A stretch of DNA of 64,000 nucleotides from Microbacterium gorillae (GCF_000826185.2 NZ_LN648875.1:1563853-1627852), one strand, 5' to 3'; shown: positions 50,470 through 59,452, counted from the stretch's first letter. Numbers and translations are program-made. Notes: a model not told the origin generated them from the sequence alone.

Positions 50470-51798
50470 ATGACGCAGGGGGAGAGCGCAGTCGGAGCCG
50501 CACCGCGGGTGCCCGCCGAGCGCGACCTGACCCTCGACCTCACCCGGGTCTCGTGCGTCGTCCTGGTCGTGCTCGTGCACGTGCTCTTCACCGGCGTCGG
50601 CCGCGCCCCGGACGGGGCCCTCGTCATCGAGCGCACGGTGGAGGCGACCGCATGGTTCGGTCCTCTGAGCTGGGTGCTGAACATCATGCCGCTGTTCTTC
50701 GTGGTCGGCGGGTTCGCCGCCCGCGTGGGCTGGACGTCCGCGCAACGCCGCGGTGCGACGGCGGCGGACTTCGTCCGGGTCCGGTTGCAGCGCCTGGCTC
50801 GGCCCGCGCTGCCGCTGTTCCTCTTCTTCGCCCTCATCCTGGGCGTTGCTCGACTCCTCCCGCTGGATGCGGGCATGCGCGCCATGGTCGACACGATCGC
50901 AATCGGGGTCGGCTCGCCGCTGTGGTTCCTCGCGGCGTACATGCTGACCCAGGCCCTCGCGCCCCTGATGATCCGCTTCCACGAGCGCAACGCGTGGGCA
51001 CCGATCGTCGTCCTGGCCGTGCTCGCGCTGGTGGTGGACCTGTTCGTGCAGCGGATCGTCACCGAGTCCTGGGGCATGCCCCGCATCGACCTGACCACCT
51101 GGGACATCGGCTCGGACCTGTTCGGCCTTCCCAACGTCGTCTTCGTCTGGTTGCTCGCTCAGCAGATCGGATTCGTGATGGCGGACGGCTGGTTCGCGCG
51201 CCGTCGCCGGTGGCAGCTGGTCGGCATCATCCTCGTCGGCTACGCGCTGATCTGGGCGCTCGTCGCGCTCGTGCCGTACGCGACCGGAATGCTCCGCAAT
51301 CAGTGGCCGCCGACGCTCCTGATGGCGATCCTCGCGGTGATCCAGGCGGCCGGACTCACCCTGCTGAAACCCGCGCTGGCCGCGCTCATGCGGACGCGTG
51401 TCGCTCAGGGATTCGTGTTCCTGGTCGGGTCCCGTCTGATGACCACCTACCTCTGGCACCTCCCGATGATCATGGTGCTGACCGGGCTGGAACTGCTGCT
51501 GCCGTTCCCGATGCCGTTCCCGGGCAGCGCGCTGTGGTGGTGGACACGGCCGCTGTTCCTCCTCGTGGTGCTCGCGTCCGTCTGGGTGTTGTCGCTCTGG
51601 CTGGTTCGGTACGAGAGGGTGCCGACCGGTGCCCCGCGTCTGCCCGGCCCCGCGCCGGTGATCATCGCGGTCGTCCTGTTCGTGCTCGCGCCCCTCGGCA
51701 TCACCGCCTACGGCCTGGATGCCGGATGGGCCCTGCTCGGAGCGATCGCCACGGCAGCCGCGCTGTGGCTGACCCGTCCCGTGAAGGAGGCACCGTGA
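50470..51798 (+). CDS. Acyltransferase-3 family membrane protein
   Basis: A 442-residue integral membrane acyltransferase with about 11 helices. The first helix region (LDLTRVSCVVLVVLVHVLFT) contains the R-x9-11-H arrangement typical of acyltransferase-3 enzymes that O-acylate surface glycans or lipids; FFVVGGFAAR follows. TAGCGT (50458-50463) is 6 nt before the ATG. The next gene begins 4 nt inside its stop region. Confidence 0.88.
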   Translation: MTQGESAVGAAPRVPAERDLTLDLTRVSCVVLVVLVHVLFTGVGRAPDGALVIERTVEATAWFGPLSWVLNIMPLFFVVGGFAARVGWTSAQRRGATAADFVRVRLQRLARPALPLFLFFALILGVARLLPLDAGMRAMVDTIAIGVGSPLWFLAAYMLTQALAPLMIRFHERNAWAPIVVLAVLALVVDLFVQRIVTESWGMPRIDLTTWDIGSDLFGLPNVVFVWLLAQQIGFVMADGWFARRRRWQLVGIILVGYALIWALVALVPYATGMLRNQWPPTLLMAILAVIQAAGLTLLKPALAALMRTRVAQGFVFLVGSRLMTTYLWHLPMIMVLTGLELLLPFPMPFPGSALWWWTRPLFLLVVLASVWVLSLWLVRYERVPTGAPRLPGPAPVIIAVVLFVLAPLGITAYGLDAGWALLGAIATAAALWLTRPVKEAP

Positions 51799-52439
51799 AA
51801 CGTGGCGAGGCTCCCGAGCCGGGCGACGTCCGCTGGACGAGCGATGACGCCCGCTATCGCGTCTTCTGGCAGACGGCGCCGGACGAACCGGTGCAGTCCA
51901 TGGACATTGTCGGCGTTGATGCGGCCGAGGCGATCTCGGATGCACGGGATGTGTTCGGTCGCACCGGGCCGCTGTCCCTCGCGCTGGTGGTCGACCCGCC
52001 CGGTGGCGAACGGGGTCTGGTCTGGTTGCTGGGCACTGATCTCGCCGTCTCCGCCCCCACGCGCCGGCAGGCGGAAGCGCAGTTCCGGCAGCGGCAGGAC
52101 TACCTCAGCGCGAGATCGCACACGCTCGGGCCCGGGGAGGAGCTCCGGTTGCCGGACGGGCGACGACTGCTGCGATTCTTCCCGGATCACGGCGGCCTGC
52201 CGGTTTGGGAGAGCTTCACGGAGAACTACCCCTTCACCCGCGCGGGCCTGATCGCTCTGGGGGTACCCGAGGCCATGGTCGCGGATCTCGCGGCATGGGA
52301 CGACGCCAACCGATCCTTCGAGGACGATTGGGTGGACGGCGCGGACGGGCGCGCCTGGATCGCCGCCCGGATTCCGCTCATCCGGGCCCTGCGTTCGGTC
52401 CTGCCACCGGACGTCATCCTCTACGCGGGCGGCGACTGA
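51795..52439 (+). CDS. Uncharacterised protein coupled to the acyltransferase
   Basis: A 214-residue soluble protein I do not recognise. It starts at a GTG behind AAGGAGG and overlaps the acyltransferase stop (GTGA). The sequence is rich in Asp, Trp and Arg, with no signal peptide or membrane segment. A central region reads LRLPDGRRLLRFFPDHGG and the C-terminal half is mostly helical. The tight coupling suggests a shared task, but no function can be assigned. Confidence 0.75.
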   Translation: MKRGEAPEPGDVRWTSDDARYRVFWQTAPDEPVQSMDIVGVDAAEAISDARDVFGRTGPLSLALVVDPPGGERGLVWLLGTDLAVSAPTRRQAEAQFRQRQDYLSARSHTLGPGEELRLPDGRRLLRFFPDHGGLPVWESFTENYPFTRAGLIALGVPEAMVADLAAWDDANRSFEDDWVDGADGRAWIAARIPLIRALRSVLPPDVILYAGGD

Positions 52440-52575
52440 GGCGCACCCGGTCGGGCCGAGCAAAGTCCCTCCTGGGCCCCTGCCCGCCACGGCCCCCGCA
52501 CGATGAATCACTCGTCCGACCCGCGAGGCGGGGTAGGCTCTCCCCGCCAGATGCGGCACGACGATGGGGGATCGC

Positions 52576-53496
52576 ATGAGCATTCCGGCAGGATGGTACG
52601 ACGACGGTTCCGGGCGGCAGCGCTGGTGGGACGGTCAGCGGTGGACGGGCCAGTTCGCTGACGCGGGCGGTACGCCCGTGCAGCCATACGCTGTGACACA
52701 GCCACAGCCACAGCCACAGCCACAGTACGGGGCATCCGCGCAGGCACAGCACGAGGTTCAGCCGCAACGCGGGACGCCGATGCCGCAGGGGCCGCAGCCG
52801 GGCACGCCCGCGCAGCCGCTGTACGGCGCGCCGGCCCAGCTGCCGGGATCAACGGCGACGACGCCGACGACTCCGGCGCGAACGTCGGTGCTCGGGATCA
52901 TCGGGATGGCGCTGGCGGTGCTCGGCACCATCCTGGCGTGCATTCCGACGGTGGTGACGGGGGTGATCGCACTCGCGCTGCTGTTCGTCGCGTTCGTGGT
53001 GTCCGTGATCGCGCTGTTCGCGAAGAACACCAAGAAGTGGCCCGCCATCGTCGGTGTGGTCCTGGCGCCGGTGGGCGGCGCCCTCGGCGCGGTCGTGCTG
53101 TTCTTCGTCCTCTGGGCGAACTCTCTCCCGCCCTCCCCGAGTGCGGCGGAGGCGCCCGTGCCGGCACCCACCACCACGCTCGAGGAATCGCAGACCTCCG
53201 ATACGCCGGGTGCGGACGGAGGCACCCGACCGCTTCCGGAGGAGATCGGCCTCGGCTACCAGGAGTTGCTCCACGAGGGCGACATCTATGAGTACGACTC
53301 CATTGCGGGATACTTCACCTGCATGGGGCAGGAGTTCTATGACTCCCCACTCAGCGACGAGAGCGTTCAGCTCCTCGCCGACGGCCAGGACCTCGACGGG
53401 TCGGAACGCGACTTGGCCATCAGCGTCGGGGTGCCCGCCGGTCTGAAGTGCGACCCGGATGCACTCGGGCTTTCCGGAGAGTCCCCCGGGAACTGA
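52576..53496 (+). CDS. DUF2510 membrane protein with Gln/Pro-rich linker
   Basis: A 306-residue protein. An N-terminal DUF2510 motif (PAGWYDDGSGRQRWWDGQRW) is followed by a Gln/Pro-rich linker that includes a (CAGCCA)n nucleotide repeat at 52699-52725, two or three transmembrane helices (about 105-190) and an exported C-terminal domain with two Cys. Actinobacterial proteins of this layout are of unknown function. ATG 52576 is used; one in-frame ATG lies 4 codons earlier. Its 3' end overlaps the convergent sigma-factor remnant by 77 bp. Confidence 0.82.
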   Translation: MSIPAGWYDDGSGRQRWWDGQRWTGQFADAGGTPVQPYAVTQPQPQPQPQYGASAQAQHEVQPQRGTPMPQGPQPGTPAQPLYGAPAQLPGSTATTPTTPARTSVLGIIGMALAVLGTILACIPTVVTGVIALALLFVAFVVSVIALFAKNTKKWPAIVGVVLAPVGGALGAVVLFFVLWANSLPPSPSAAEAPVPAPTTTLEESQTSDTPGADGGTRPLPEEIGLGYQELLHEGDIYEYDSIAGYFTCMGQEFYDSPLSDESVQLLADGQDLDGSERDLAISVGVPAGLKCDPDALGLSGESPGN

Positions 53497-54453
53497 GAAG
53501 GGCGCGGATCGCGGGATCCCACCCGTCGGCGTCGGCGGTGTCCACGAGCGCGCGGTAACGGGCAGCGGCGGCGTCGCGGTCGCCTGCTCGCCAGGCCAGG
53601 TCGGCCAACGCGAGAGCGGCGTCGCGCCGGACGTACGCCGGCTCGCCGGTGGCGAATCGGCCGAGCCGTGCGATCGCGTCCACGTCACCCGCCAGCGCAT
53701 CGGCGATCGTCGCGGCGAGGTCCCGGGCGGGCGACGGATCCAGCCGCCGCAGCGCCCGATGAGCGGTGCGGATCGCCGTCCAGTCCGGGCGCGCCGGATC
53801 CGGTGCGGTGGCGTACAGCACCGCGATCGCGGCCTCGATCGCCGCCGGACTGGTCGGGTCGGCGCAGCGCGCGGCGGTGGCGTCGGCGATGCCGTCCGCG
53901 AGCAGCCGTCGGTCCACCCGCGCAGGGTCGATCTCGTCGAAGGGCACCGCAACGCCGTGGACGACCCGAGCCGGCCGCCGCGCGAGTGCGATGCGGATCA
54001 CCGCGCGCAACCCGAGTGCGGCGGCGTCAGCACGCTCCGCCACGACGCCGTCAGCCAGGGTGAGAGCGGCCAGACCCAGGTCCTCGGCAGCGTCCGACGG
54101 TGTCAGAGCACCACGCGCAGCGCGAGGGTGAGCTGCGACGTCGCGCTGAGCGCCGGATCGCACACCACCATCAGCAGGTCGAGGCGGTCATCGCGCCCCG
54201 AATGCGTCGGCGCCTCGGGGATCTCGGCGATCAGCTCCTCGCCCCGGACCTTCCGGCGGAGCCCGTCGATCCACAGACGCAGCCCCACGCTCACGCACCA
54301 CGCGGTGAGGTTCTCGATGTCGTCGGGTGAGGCCGCGGCCCGCGCGAAAGCCTCAGCCGCGGCCTCCTCTGCACCGTCCAGATCGTTCGTTCGTGCGGCG
54401 AGAATGCGGACGACGGAGGGCCAGGACGAGCGGAACTGCTCGGGTCGGATCAT
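53420..54453 (-). pseudogene. ECF-type sigma factor interrupted by a frameshift
   Basis: Two adjacent minus-strand frames together encode one protein of about 344 residues. The first 115 residues (from ATG 54453) hold the sigma region 2-like part (IRPEQFRSSWPSVVRILAAR and LDGAEEAAAEAFARAAAS) and stop at 54103 after LTLALRVVL. The other frame continues at once with ALTPSDAAEDLGLA, the region-4 part, and a long C-terminal helical domain. One missing G near 54109 explains the break and would give RVVALTPSDAAEDL. It overlaps the YCII stop (ATGA) and was probably co-translated with it. If the deletion is real the regulator is inactive. Confidence 0.75.
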
Positions 54454-54827
54454 CCGGTCGGGAAGATCTCGCGCCACTCGCATCGGCTCGTCGGCGCGGC
54501 AAGCGCGATCAGTCGCGCCTGTTCCGCGTCGCAGCGCACGATGTAGAAGCCGCCGATGACCTCGGTCGCCTCCATCGCCGCCCCCTCCGTCCACACGGCG
54601 TCCTCGGAACGGCGACCCTCCGGACCCCGCCGGACCGACCCGCCATGGGCCAGGGAGTGCAGGGCTTCCCCGCCGAGGATCTCGGCGCCGAGACCCGCGA
54701 CGTAGGCGGCGAACTCCCCGTGCACCGCCATCTCGTCGGCGAGGTCCTCGGCGTCCTCTCCGGCCGCGGCGGCATCACTGTCCCAGTCGCCGCCGTAGAG
54801 CAGGAAGAGGTACTGGCTGTCGGTCAT
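54450..54827 (-). CDS. YCII-related (DGPF) protein
   Basis: A 125-residue protein of the YCII/DGPF family: SQYLFLLYGGDWD at the N-terminus, central GGEALHSLAHGGSVRR, and a C-terminal ATEVIGGFYIVRC stretch. The family is commonly encoded beside ECF sigma factors with a long C-terminal domain, which is exactly the arrangement here. AAAGGAG precedes the ATG. CACGCGT and ACGCGTG (54841 and 54864) form an inverted repeat 13 bp upstream. Confidence 0.88.
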   Translation of the reverse strand: MTDSQYLFLLYGGDWDSDAAAAGEDAEDLADEMAVHGEFAAYVAGLGAEILGGEALHSLAHGGSVRRGPEGRRSEDAVWTEGAAMEATEVIGGFYIVRCDAEQARLIALAAPTSRCEWREIFPTG

Positions 54828-54887
54828 GACGAGCTCCTTTCACGCGTCGTGTCCGGAAGACGAACGCGTGCGCGGGAAATCGACATC

Positions 54888-54929
54888 GACCCCCACACCC
54901 GATCTCATCAAGACCGAGGCGTGGGGGTC
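54888..54929 (-). terminator. Stem-loop after alanine dehydrogenase
   Basis: A 9-bp perfect stem GACCCCCAC / GTGGGGGTC with a 24-nt loop, 15 bp beyond the ald stop on the minus strand. No T-tract; it still separates ald from the YCII/sigma unit downstream. Confidence 0.55.
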
Positions 54930-54943
54930 AAGAGCGCCGAGAC

Positions 54944-56020
54944 TCAGGCGGTGAAGGCCGCCGCGACACCGTCGTTCGTGATCGCGCCGCTCTGCACGTT
55001 CAGGCCCTTCGCCAGGGCCGGATCGGCGGCGAGCGCCGACTCCCATCCCTTGTCCGCGAGAGCGGTGAGGTAGGGGAGGGTGGCGTTGGTCAGCGCGCGG
55101 GTGGAGGTCTCCGGAACCGCGCCGGGCATGTTGGCCACGCAGTAGTAGACCGTGTCGTGCACGGCGAACGTCGGGTCGTCGTGGGTCGTGGCGTGGGACC
55201 CTTCGAAGCACCCGCCCTGATCGATCGCGATGTCCACCAGGACCGCGCCCTTCTTCATCCGCGACACCATGTCGTCGGTGACGAGCTTGGGCGCGGAGGC
55301 ACCCGGGATCAGCACGGACCCGATGACGAGATCGGCGTCCAGGACGGCCTCGGAGATCTCCCAGCGGTTCGAGACGCGCGTCTCAATGCCGACGTAGCGG
55401 CGCTCCAGGTCGCGCAGGCGCGGCAGGGAGATGTCGATGACGGTGACGTCGGCGCCCATTCCGAGCGCGTTCGCCGCCGCGTGCTCGCCGGCCACGCCGC
55501 CACCGATCACGACGACCTTCGCGTTGCGCGTGCCTGCGATGCCGCCCATCAGCACGCCGCGACCGCCGGACGCGCGCATCAGCGTGTGCGCACCGACCAC
55601 GATGGACAGGCGGCCGGCGACCTCGCTCATCGGCGTGAGCAGCGGCAACGAGCGGTCCGCGAGCTGCACGGTCTCGTACGCGATCGCCGTGGTGCCGGCG
55701 TCGATCAGGGCGGCCGTCAACGGCTTGTCGGCCGCGAGGTGCAGGTAGGCGAACAGCGTCTGATCCCGAAGGAACCCATACTCGCTCGCGATCGGTTCCT
55801 TCACCTTCACGACGAGGTCGGTGTCCCAGACGTCTGCGGCGGAGGGTGCGATCGTCGCTCCGGCGAGCGTGAACTCCTCGTCCGTGATTCGCGATCCCGT
55901 CCCGGCGCCGGACTGCACGAGCACCTCGTGACCGCGCTGGACCAGCGCATCCACTCCCGCGGGCGTGATCGCCACGCGGTTCTCGTTGTTCTTGATCTCG
56001 GTGGGGACTCCGACCTTCAC
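54944..56020 (-). CDS. ald: Alanine dehydrogenase
   Basis: A 358-residue NAD-dependent enzyme interconverting L-alanine with pyruvate and ammonia. The start MKVGVPTEIKNNENRVAITP, the catalytic Lys region DLVVKVKEPI, the His in LFAYLHLA, the NAD-binding VVVIGGGVAGEHAA and VDIAIDQGGCFEGS are all in their usual places. Length matches the family. It is divergent from an Lrp/AsnC regulator, the standard activator of ald in actinobacteria, and is followed by a stem-loop. Confidence 0.96.
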   Translation of the reverse strand: MKVGVPTEIKNNENRVAITPAGVDALVQRGHEVLVQSGAGTGSRITDEEFTLAGATIAPSAADVWDTDLVVKVKEPIASEYGFLRDQTLFAYLHLAADKPLTAALIDAGTTAIAYETVQLADRSLPLLTPMSEVAGRLSIVVGAHTLMRASGGRGVLMGGIAGTRNAKVVVIGGGVAGEHAAANALGMGADVTVIDISLPRLRDLERRYVGIETRVSNRWEISEAVLDADLVIGSVLIPGASAPKLVTDDMVSRMKKGAVLVDIAIDQGGCFEGSHATTHDDPTFAVHDTVYYCVANMPGAVPETSTRALTNATLPYLTALADKGWESALAADPALAKGLNVQSGAITNDGVAAAFTA

Positions 56021-56154
56021 GGCGCTGGCTCCTTCGTCATCGCTTCGTCCGTATGCGGACCTGTCGCACGAGAATCGCAGAACCTTCGCGTGAAGTGAAG
56101 ATGTGCTGAAGAAGATTCGGCAAGGTGCGTCGTTCGCGGCCTACACTGCGTGAT

Positions 56155-56661
56155 ATGGATGCCAAGATCACCGATTCGCCGAATCCTGTTCGAGCCGTCG
56201 GGCTTGATGATCTCGATCAGCGGATCGTGGAGCTGCTGAGTCGCGACGGCCGCATGACCAACGCGGAACTCGCCGCGGCCGTGGGAGTCGCTCCGTCGAC
56301 CGCCCACACGCGCACGCGGTCGCTCCTCGATCGTGGCGTGATCGCCGGTTTCCACGCGAGCCTTGATCAGCAGGCACTGGGCCGGGGCCTCCAGGCCGTG
56401 ATCGGGGTCACGTTGCGCGGCGGATCGCGCCACGATTCGATCACCGCCTTCGCGGAGACCATCCGGGCGCTCCCACAGGTGATCCAGGTGTTCTTCGTCG
56501 GCGGGACGGACGACTTCCTCGTTCACATCGCCGTCGCCACGACCGCGGACGTTCGCGACTTCGTCGTCAACCACATCTCCGCCCAGGCGAGCGTGGCGAC
56601 CACGCGCACGAGCATCATCTTCGACTACCACCGCAACGCGGTCGCCGCGTCCTTCGGCTGA
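56155..56661 (+). CDS. Lrp/AsnC-family regulator
   Basis: A 168-residue regulator: N-terminal helix-turn-helix (NAELAAAVGVAPSTAHTRTR) and C-terminal RAM ligand domain (VIQVFFVGGTDDFLVHIAV). Divergent from ald, which it probably activates in response to alanine, as AldR does. TACACT (56142-56147) lies 7 nt before the ATG at 56155, so the message is probably leaderless. An in-frame ATG lies 10 codons upstream. Confidence 0.92.
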   Translation: MDAKITDSPNPVRAVGLDDLDQRIVELLSRDGRMTNAELAAAVGVAPSTAHTRTRSLLDRGVIAGFHASLDQQALGRGLQAVIGVTLRGGSRHDSITAFAETIRALPQVIQVFFVGGTDDFLVHIAVATTADVRDFVVNHISAQASVATTRTSIIFDYHRNAVAASFG

Positions 56662-56735
56662 TTCGCTCAGACTCGCCCAGCCCACGCGCGTCGGCACGGG
56701 ATCCGATCCGGGTCGGCGTGGTCCAGAGTGGGGGA

Positions 56736-57746
56736 ATGAGCTTCTCCGTCGCCGGCTTCGTGCGAACCACCCTGCCCGGGCTCGCGCTCGCGGTCGCCAT
56801 CGCAGCGGTCGCGACCGTGATCGGACATCTCGTGCCGGTGATCGGCGCGGCGGTGCCGGCGATCGTGATCGGCGTCGTGATCGCTCTCGTCCGGCGCCCG
56901 GGCGCGGTGCTCGCCCCCGGCCTGAAGTTCGCCAGCAAGCTCGTCCTGCAGAGCGCGGTCGTGCTGCTGGGCACGCAACTCTCCCTCGCCGAGGTCGCCT
57001 CGGTCGGCGTGCAGTCGTTTCCGGTGATGATCTCCACGCTGCTGGTGTGCCTGGTCGCCGCGTGGTTCCTCGGGCGGGCGTTGCGCATCGACGCGGAACT
57101 GACGACCCTGATCGGCGTCGGCACCGCGATCTGCGGCGCGTCGGCGATCGCCGCCGTCTCGCCGGTGATCCGCGCCCGCAACGAGTCGATCGCCTACGCG
57201 GTCTCGACGATCTTCCTGTTCAATGTGCTCGCGGTGCTCCTGTTCCCGCCGCTCGGTCACGCGCTCGGCTTCTCGCAGCACGAGTTCGGTCTGTTCGCCG
57301 GCACGGCGGTGAACGACACCTCGTCCGTCGTGGCGACGGCGGGGATCTACGGTGCCGCTGCGCTCAGTTTCGCCGTCGTGGTCAAGCTCGTCCGGACGCT
57401 CATGATCATCCCGATCAGCATCGGCCTCGCGCTGCGGACCGCCCGTCGCGACGGTTCCGGCGGTCCGCTCACGTTGCGCGGCGTCGTCGGACTCGTGCCG
57501 TGGTTCCTGATCGGGTTCCTCGTCGCGTCGCTGATCCGCTCTCTCGGGTGGATTCCGGACGCCGCGCTCGCCCCGATCAGCGTCGTGTCGATGTTCTTCA
57601 TCGCCACCGCCATGGCGGCGATCGGTCTGTCCACCGATCTCGCCGGCTTCCGCCGCGCGGGAGTGCGCCCGCTCCTGCTCGGCGGCATCCTCTGGCTCGT
57701 GGTCACCGCCACCGCCATCACCGCCATCCTGCTGACGCGGGCATGA
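56736..57746 (+). CDS. YeiH-family putative sulfate exporter
   Basis: A 336-residue membrane protein with about 10 helices, of the UPF0324/YeiH group (GTAICGASAIAAVSPVIRAR, TIFLFNVLAVLLFPPLGHAL, FAGTAVNDTSSVVATAG). The ATG at 56736 is chosen; CAGAGT 6 nt upstream may be its -10. The last 57 nt, including part of the final codons and the stop, are duplicated immediately downstream. Confidence 0.88.
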   Translation: MSFSVAGFVRTTLPGLALAVAIAAVATVIGHLVPVIGAAVPAIVIGVVIALVRRPGAVLAPGLKFASKLVLQSAVVLLGTQLSLAEVASVGVQSFPVMISTLLVCLVAAWFLGRALRIDAELTTLIGVGTAICGASAIAAVSPVIRARNESIAYAVSTIFLFNVLAVLLFPPLGHALGFSQHEFGLFAGTAVNDTSSVVATAGIYGAAALSFAVVVKLVRTLMIIPISIGLALRTARRDGSGGPLTLRGVVGLVPWFLIGFLVASLIRSLGWIPDAALAPISVVSMFFIATAMAAIGLSTDLAGFRRAGVRPLLLGGILWLVVTATAITAILLTRA

Positions 57747-57817
57747 GATGGTCGGGCTGGTGGTCACCGCCACGGCCACCCCGGCCACCTTCCTGACGCG
57801 CGGGTGAGAGGGTCGGG
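57700..57817 (+). repeat. 57-bp duplication of the YeiH gene 3' end
   Basis: 57700-57756 and 57761-57817 are similar 57-bp units beginning TGGTCACCGCCAC and ending GGTCGGG. The first includes the stop of the exporter. The second still reads as a 19-codon ORF from ATG 57748, ending LVVTATATPATFLTRG, parallel to the true C-terminus LVVTATAITAILLTRA. Confidence 0.85.
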
Positions 57818-57827
57818 GCAAAGCGAA

Positions 57828-57859
57828 GGCCGGCTCGTACACGGTGTGTACGGCCGGCC
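57828..57859 (+). terminator. Hairpin downstream of the duplicated YeiH end
   Basis: GGCCGGC with GTACAC pairs to GTGTAC with GCCGGCC, with a one-base bulge. It probably terminates the exporter transcript; no T-run. From 57860 to 58031 I see no gene. Confidence 0.6.
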
Positions 57860-58031
57860 ATTCGTCGCATCCCCCTGGGAATAGTGCCTCCGGATTCCCC
57901 CTCGGACCTTCGGCGTCCCCTGCGACTTACCTCAGCCTACGGACGCCGTCCCCTCCGGTCTGTAGGACTTTTGGGGGACACTCTCGCGGCGACGATTCGT
58001 CGTGTCCGACCCCGGATGGGACGATGGTCGC

Positions 58032-58589
58032 ATGAAGCTGCTCGTCGCCGCCGTCCCGGTCGAACTCGTCGCCTTCCCGGAGGAGATCCCGGGATTCGAT
58101 CGGGTGGTGACCGGACCGGGAAAGCTCAAGGCCACGTACGCGCTCACCCGTGCGCTGGAGCGCGGACAGTACGACGAGATCGTCGTCGTCGGCACGTCCG
58201 GCACCGTTGACCCCGGTCTGCACGGCGGCGTTCACGAGATCGCCGCGGCCGTGCAGCACGACGTCTGGGACGGTGAGCACGTGGTCGGTCAGCACGTCAC
58301 TCTCCCGGCCCGCGTCGAGACGGGGCGCGAGGGAATCGTCGTGGCGACGGGAGATCACTTCGTGGACACCGCGGCCGGCGTTGACACCGTGCGCTCGCTC
58401 GGCGGCTCGCTGATCGACATGGAGACGTACGCCTACATCTGGGTGGCGCAGCAGTACGACGTGCCGATCCGCGTGGTGCGATGCGTGTCCGACGATGCGG
58501 ACGAGGGCGCATTCGCCTCCTGGGATGAGGCAGCCGCGGCGTGTTCTGCCGTGCTGTGGGATTGGTTCCGCGCCGAGTTCGCAATCTGA
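58032..58589 (+). CDS. Nucleosidase/phosphorylase-like protein (MTA/SAH nucleosidase fold)
   Basis: A 185-residue protein of the purine nucleosidase/phosphorylase superfamily (MKLLVAAVPVELVAF; IVVVGTSGTVDPGLHGGVHE; SLIDMETYAYIWVA; RCVSDDADEGAF). The DMExY and SDxAD motifs bind ribose and the base in 5'-methylthioadenosine/S-adenosylhomocysteine nucleosidases. It is shorter than those enzymes, so the substrate is uncertain. GACGAT 6 nt before the ATG may be a leaderless-type -10. The final codon and stop lie within a downstream tandem repeat. Confidence 0.82.
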   Translation: MKLLVAAVPVELVAFPEEIPGFDRVVTGPGKLKATYALTRALERGQYDEIVVVGTSGTVDPGLHGGVHEIAAAVQHDVWDGEHVVGQHVTLPARVETGREGIVVATGDHFVDTAAGVDTVRSLGGSLIDMETYAYIWVAQQYDVPIRVVRCVSDDADEGAFASWDEAAAACSAVLWDWFRAEFAI

Positions 58590-58790
58590 CCACACGGCTC
58601 TCGTGGGCTACGGCTGGTGCTCATGCATGGCAATCTGACCACACGGCTCTCGTGAGCTACGGGTGGTGCTCATGCATGGCAATCTGACCACACAGCTCTC
58701 GTGAGCTACGGGTGGTGGTCATGCCGCATGGCTCATCCCTCACAGCAATATGACCACACAGCTCCCCGTAATCTGCGCGTCATGCTCATC
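58581..58790 (+). repeat. 49-bp tandem repeat formed from the nucleosidase gene end
   Basis: GCAATCTGACCACAC, which includes the stop codon of the preceding gene, starts at 58581, 58630 and 58679 (49-bp period). A degenerate GCAATATGACCACAC copy starts at 58745. The tract fills the interval to the next gene. Confidence 0.9.
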
Positions 58791-58805
58791 CCTCACAATT
58801 GAGAC

Positions 58806-59414
58806 ATGACAGAAAGCGCGATCGAGCCGATCACCGTCGCCATCGAGCGCCGCATCGACCCGGAGCGTGCGATCGAGGCCACCAGTTGGATGCAGGCCGG
58901 CACCGATCTCGCCGCCGGCTTCTCCGGGTTCCTCGGGTCCGGATGGGTGCGCGCGGGTGAGGGCAGCGACCTCTGGTACATGCTCTACCGGTTCCGGGAC
59001 ATCGAAACGCTGGAGGCCTGGGAGGCCTCATCCCAGCGGACGTGGTGGCTGGATTCCGGCAGCGCGTTCGCGCGCGAAGTGCGCGTCGAGCGCCGCACCG
59101 GGATCGAGGGTTGGTTCGACGCGCACCTCGCCACCGGCGTCGACGTGCGCCCCGGTGCTCCCGCGACAGGTCCGGTGCGGGCGCCGGTGCCGCCCACCCC
59201 ACCGCGGTGGAAGCAGGCCGTCACGATCTGGCTCGGCTTCTTCCCGGTCAACCTGGTCGCTTCGCTGCTGCTGGGGCTGATCCCCGGGTTCGCCGAGGTG
59301 CCCGTGGCGTTGCGCGTGCTCATCACCACGGTGATCCTGACCCCAATCATGACGTACTGGGTGCTGCCGGGCATCACCCGGCTCCTGCGGCCCTGGCTCA
59401 CCCGCGGGGTCTGA
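58806..59414 (+). CDS. Membrane protein with antibiotic-biosynthesis-monooxygenase (ABM) domain
   Basis: A 202-residue protein. Residues 1-105 resemble an ABM ferredoxin-like domain (VAIERRIDPERA to FLGSGWVRAGEG). A Pro/Ala linker follows, then two transmembrane helices (about 138-160 and 168-190). Such ABM-plus-membrane proteins are common but functionally uncharacterised. CACAAT lies 6 nt before the ATG. Confidence 0.85.
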   Translation: MTESAIEPITVAIERRIDPERAIEATSWMQAGTDLAAGFSGFLGSGWVRAGEGSDLWYMLYRFRDIETLEAWEASSQRTWWLDSGSAFAREVRVERRTGIEGWFDAHLATGVDVRPGAPATGPVRAPVPPTPPRWKQAVTIWLGFFPVNLVASLLLGLIPGFAEVPVALRVLITTVILTPIMTYWVLPGITRLLRPWLTRGV

Positions 59415-59452
59415 CGCGGGTTCGCCGCAGCCGGTGGGGTGCGGGGAGCGGG

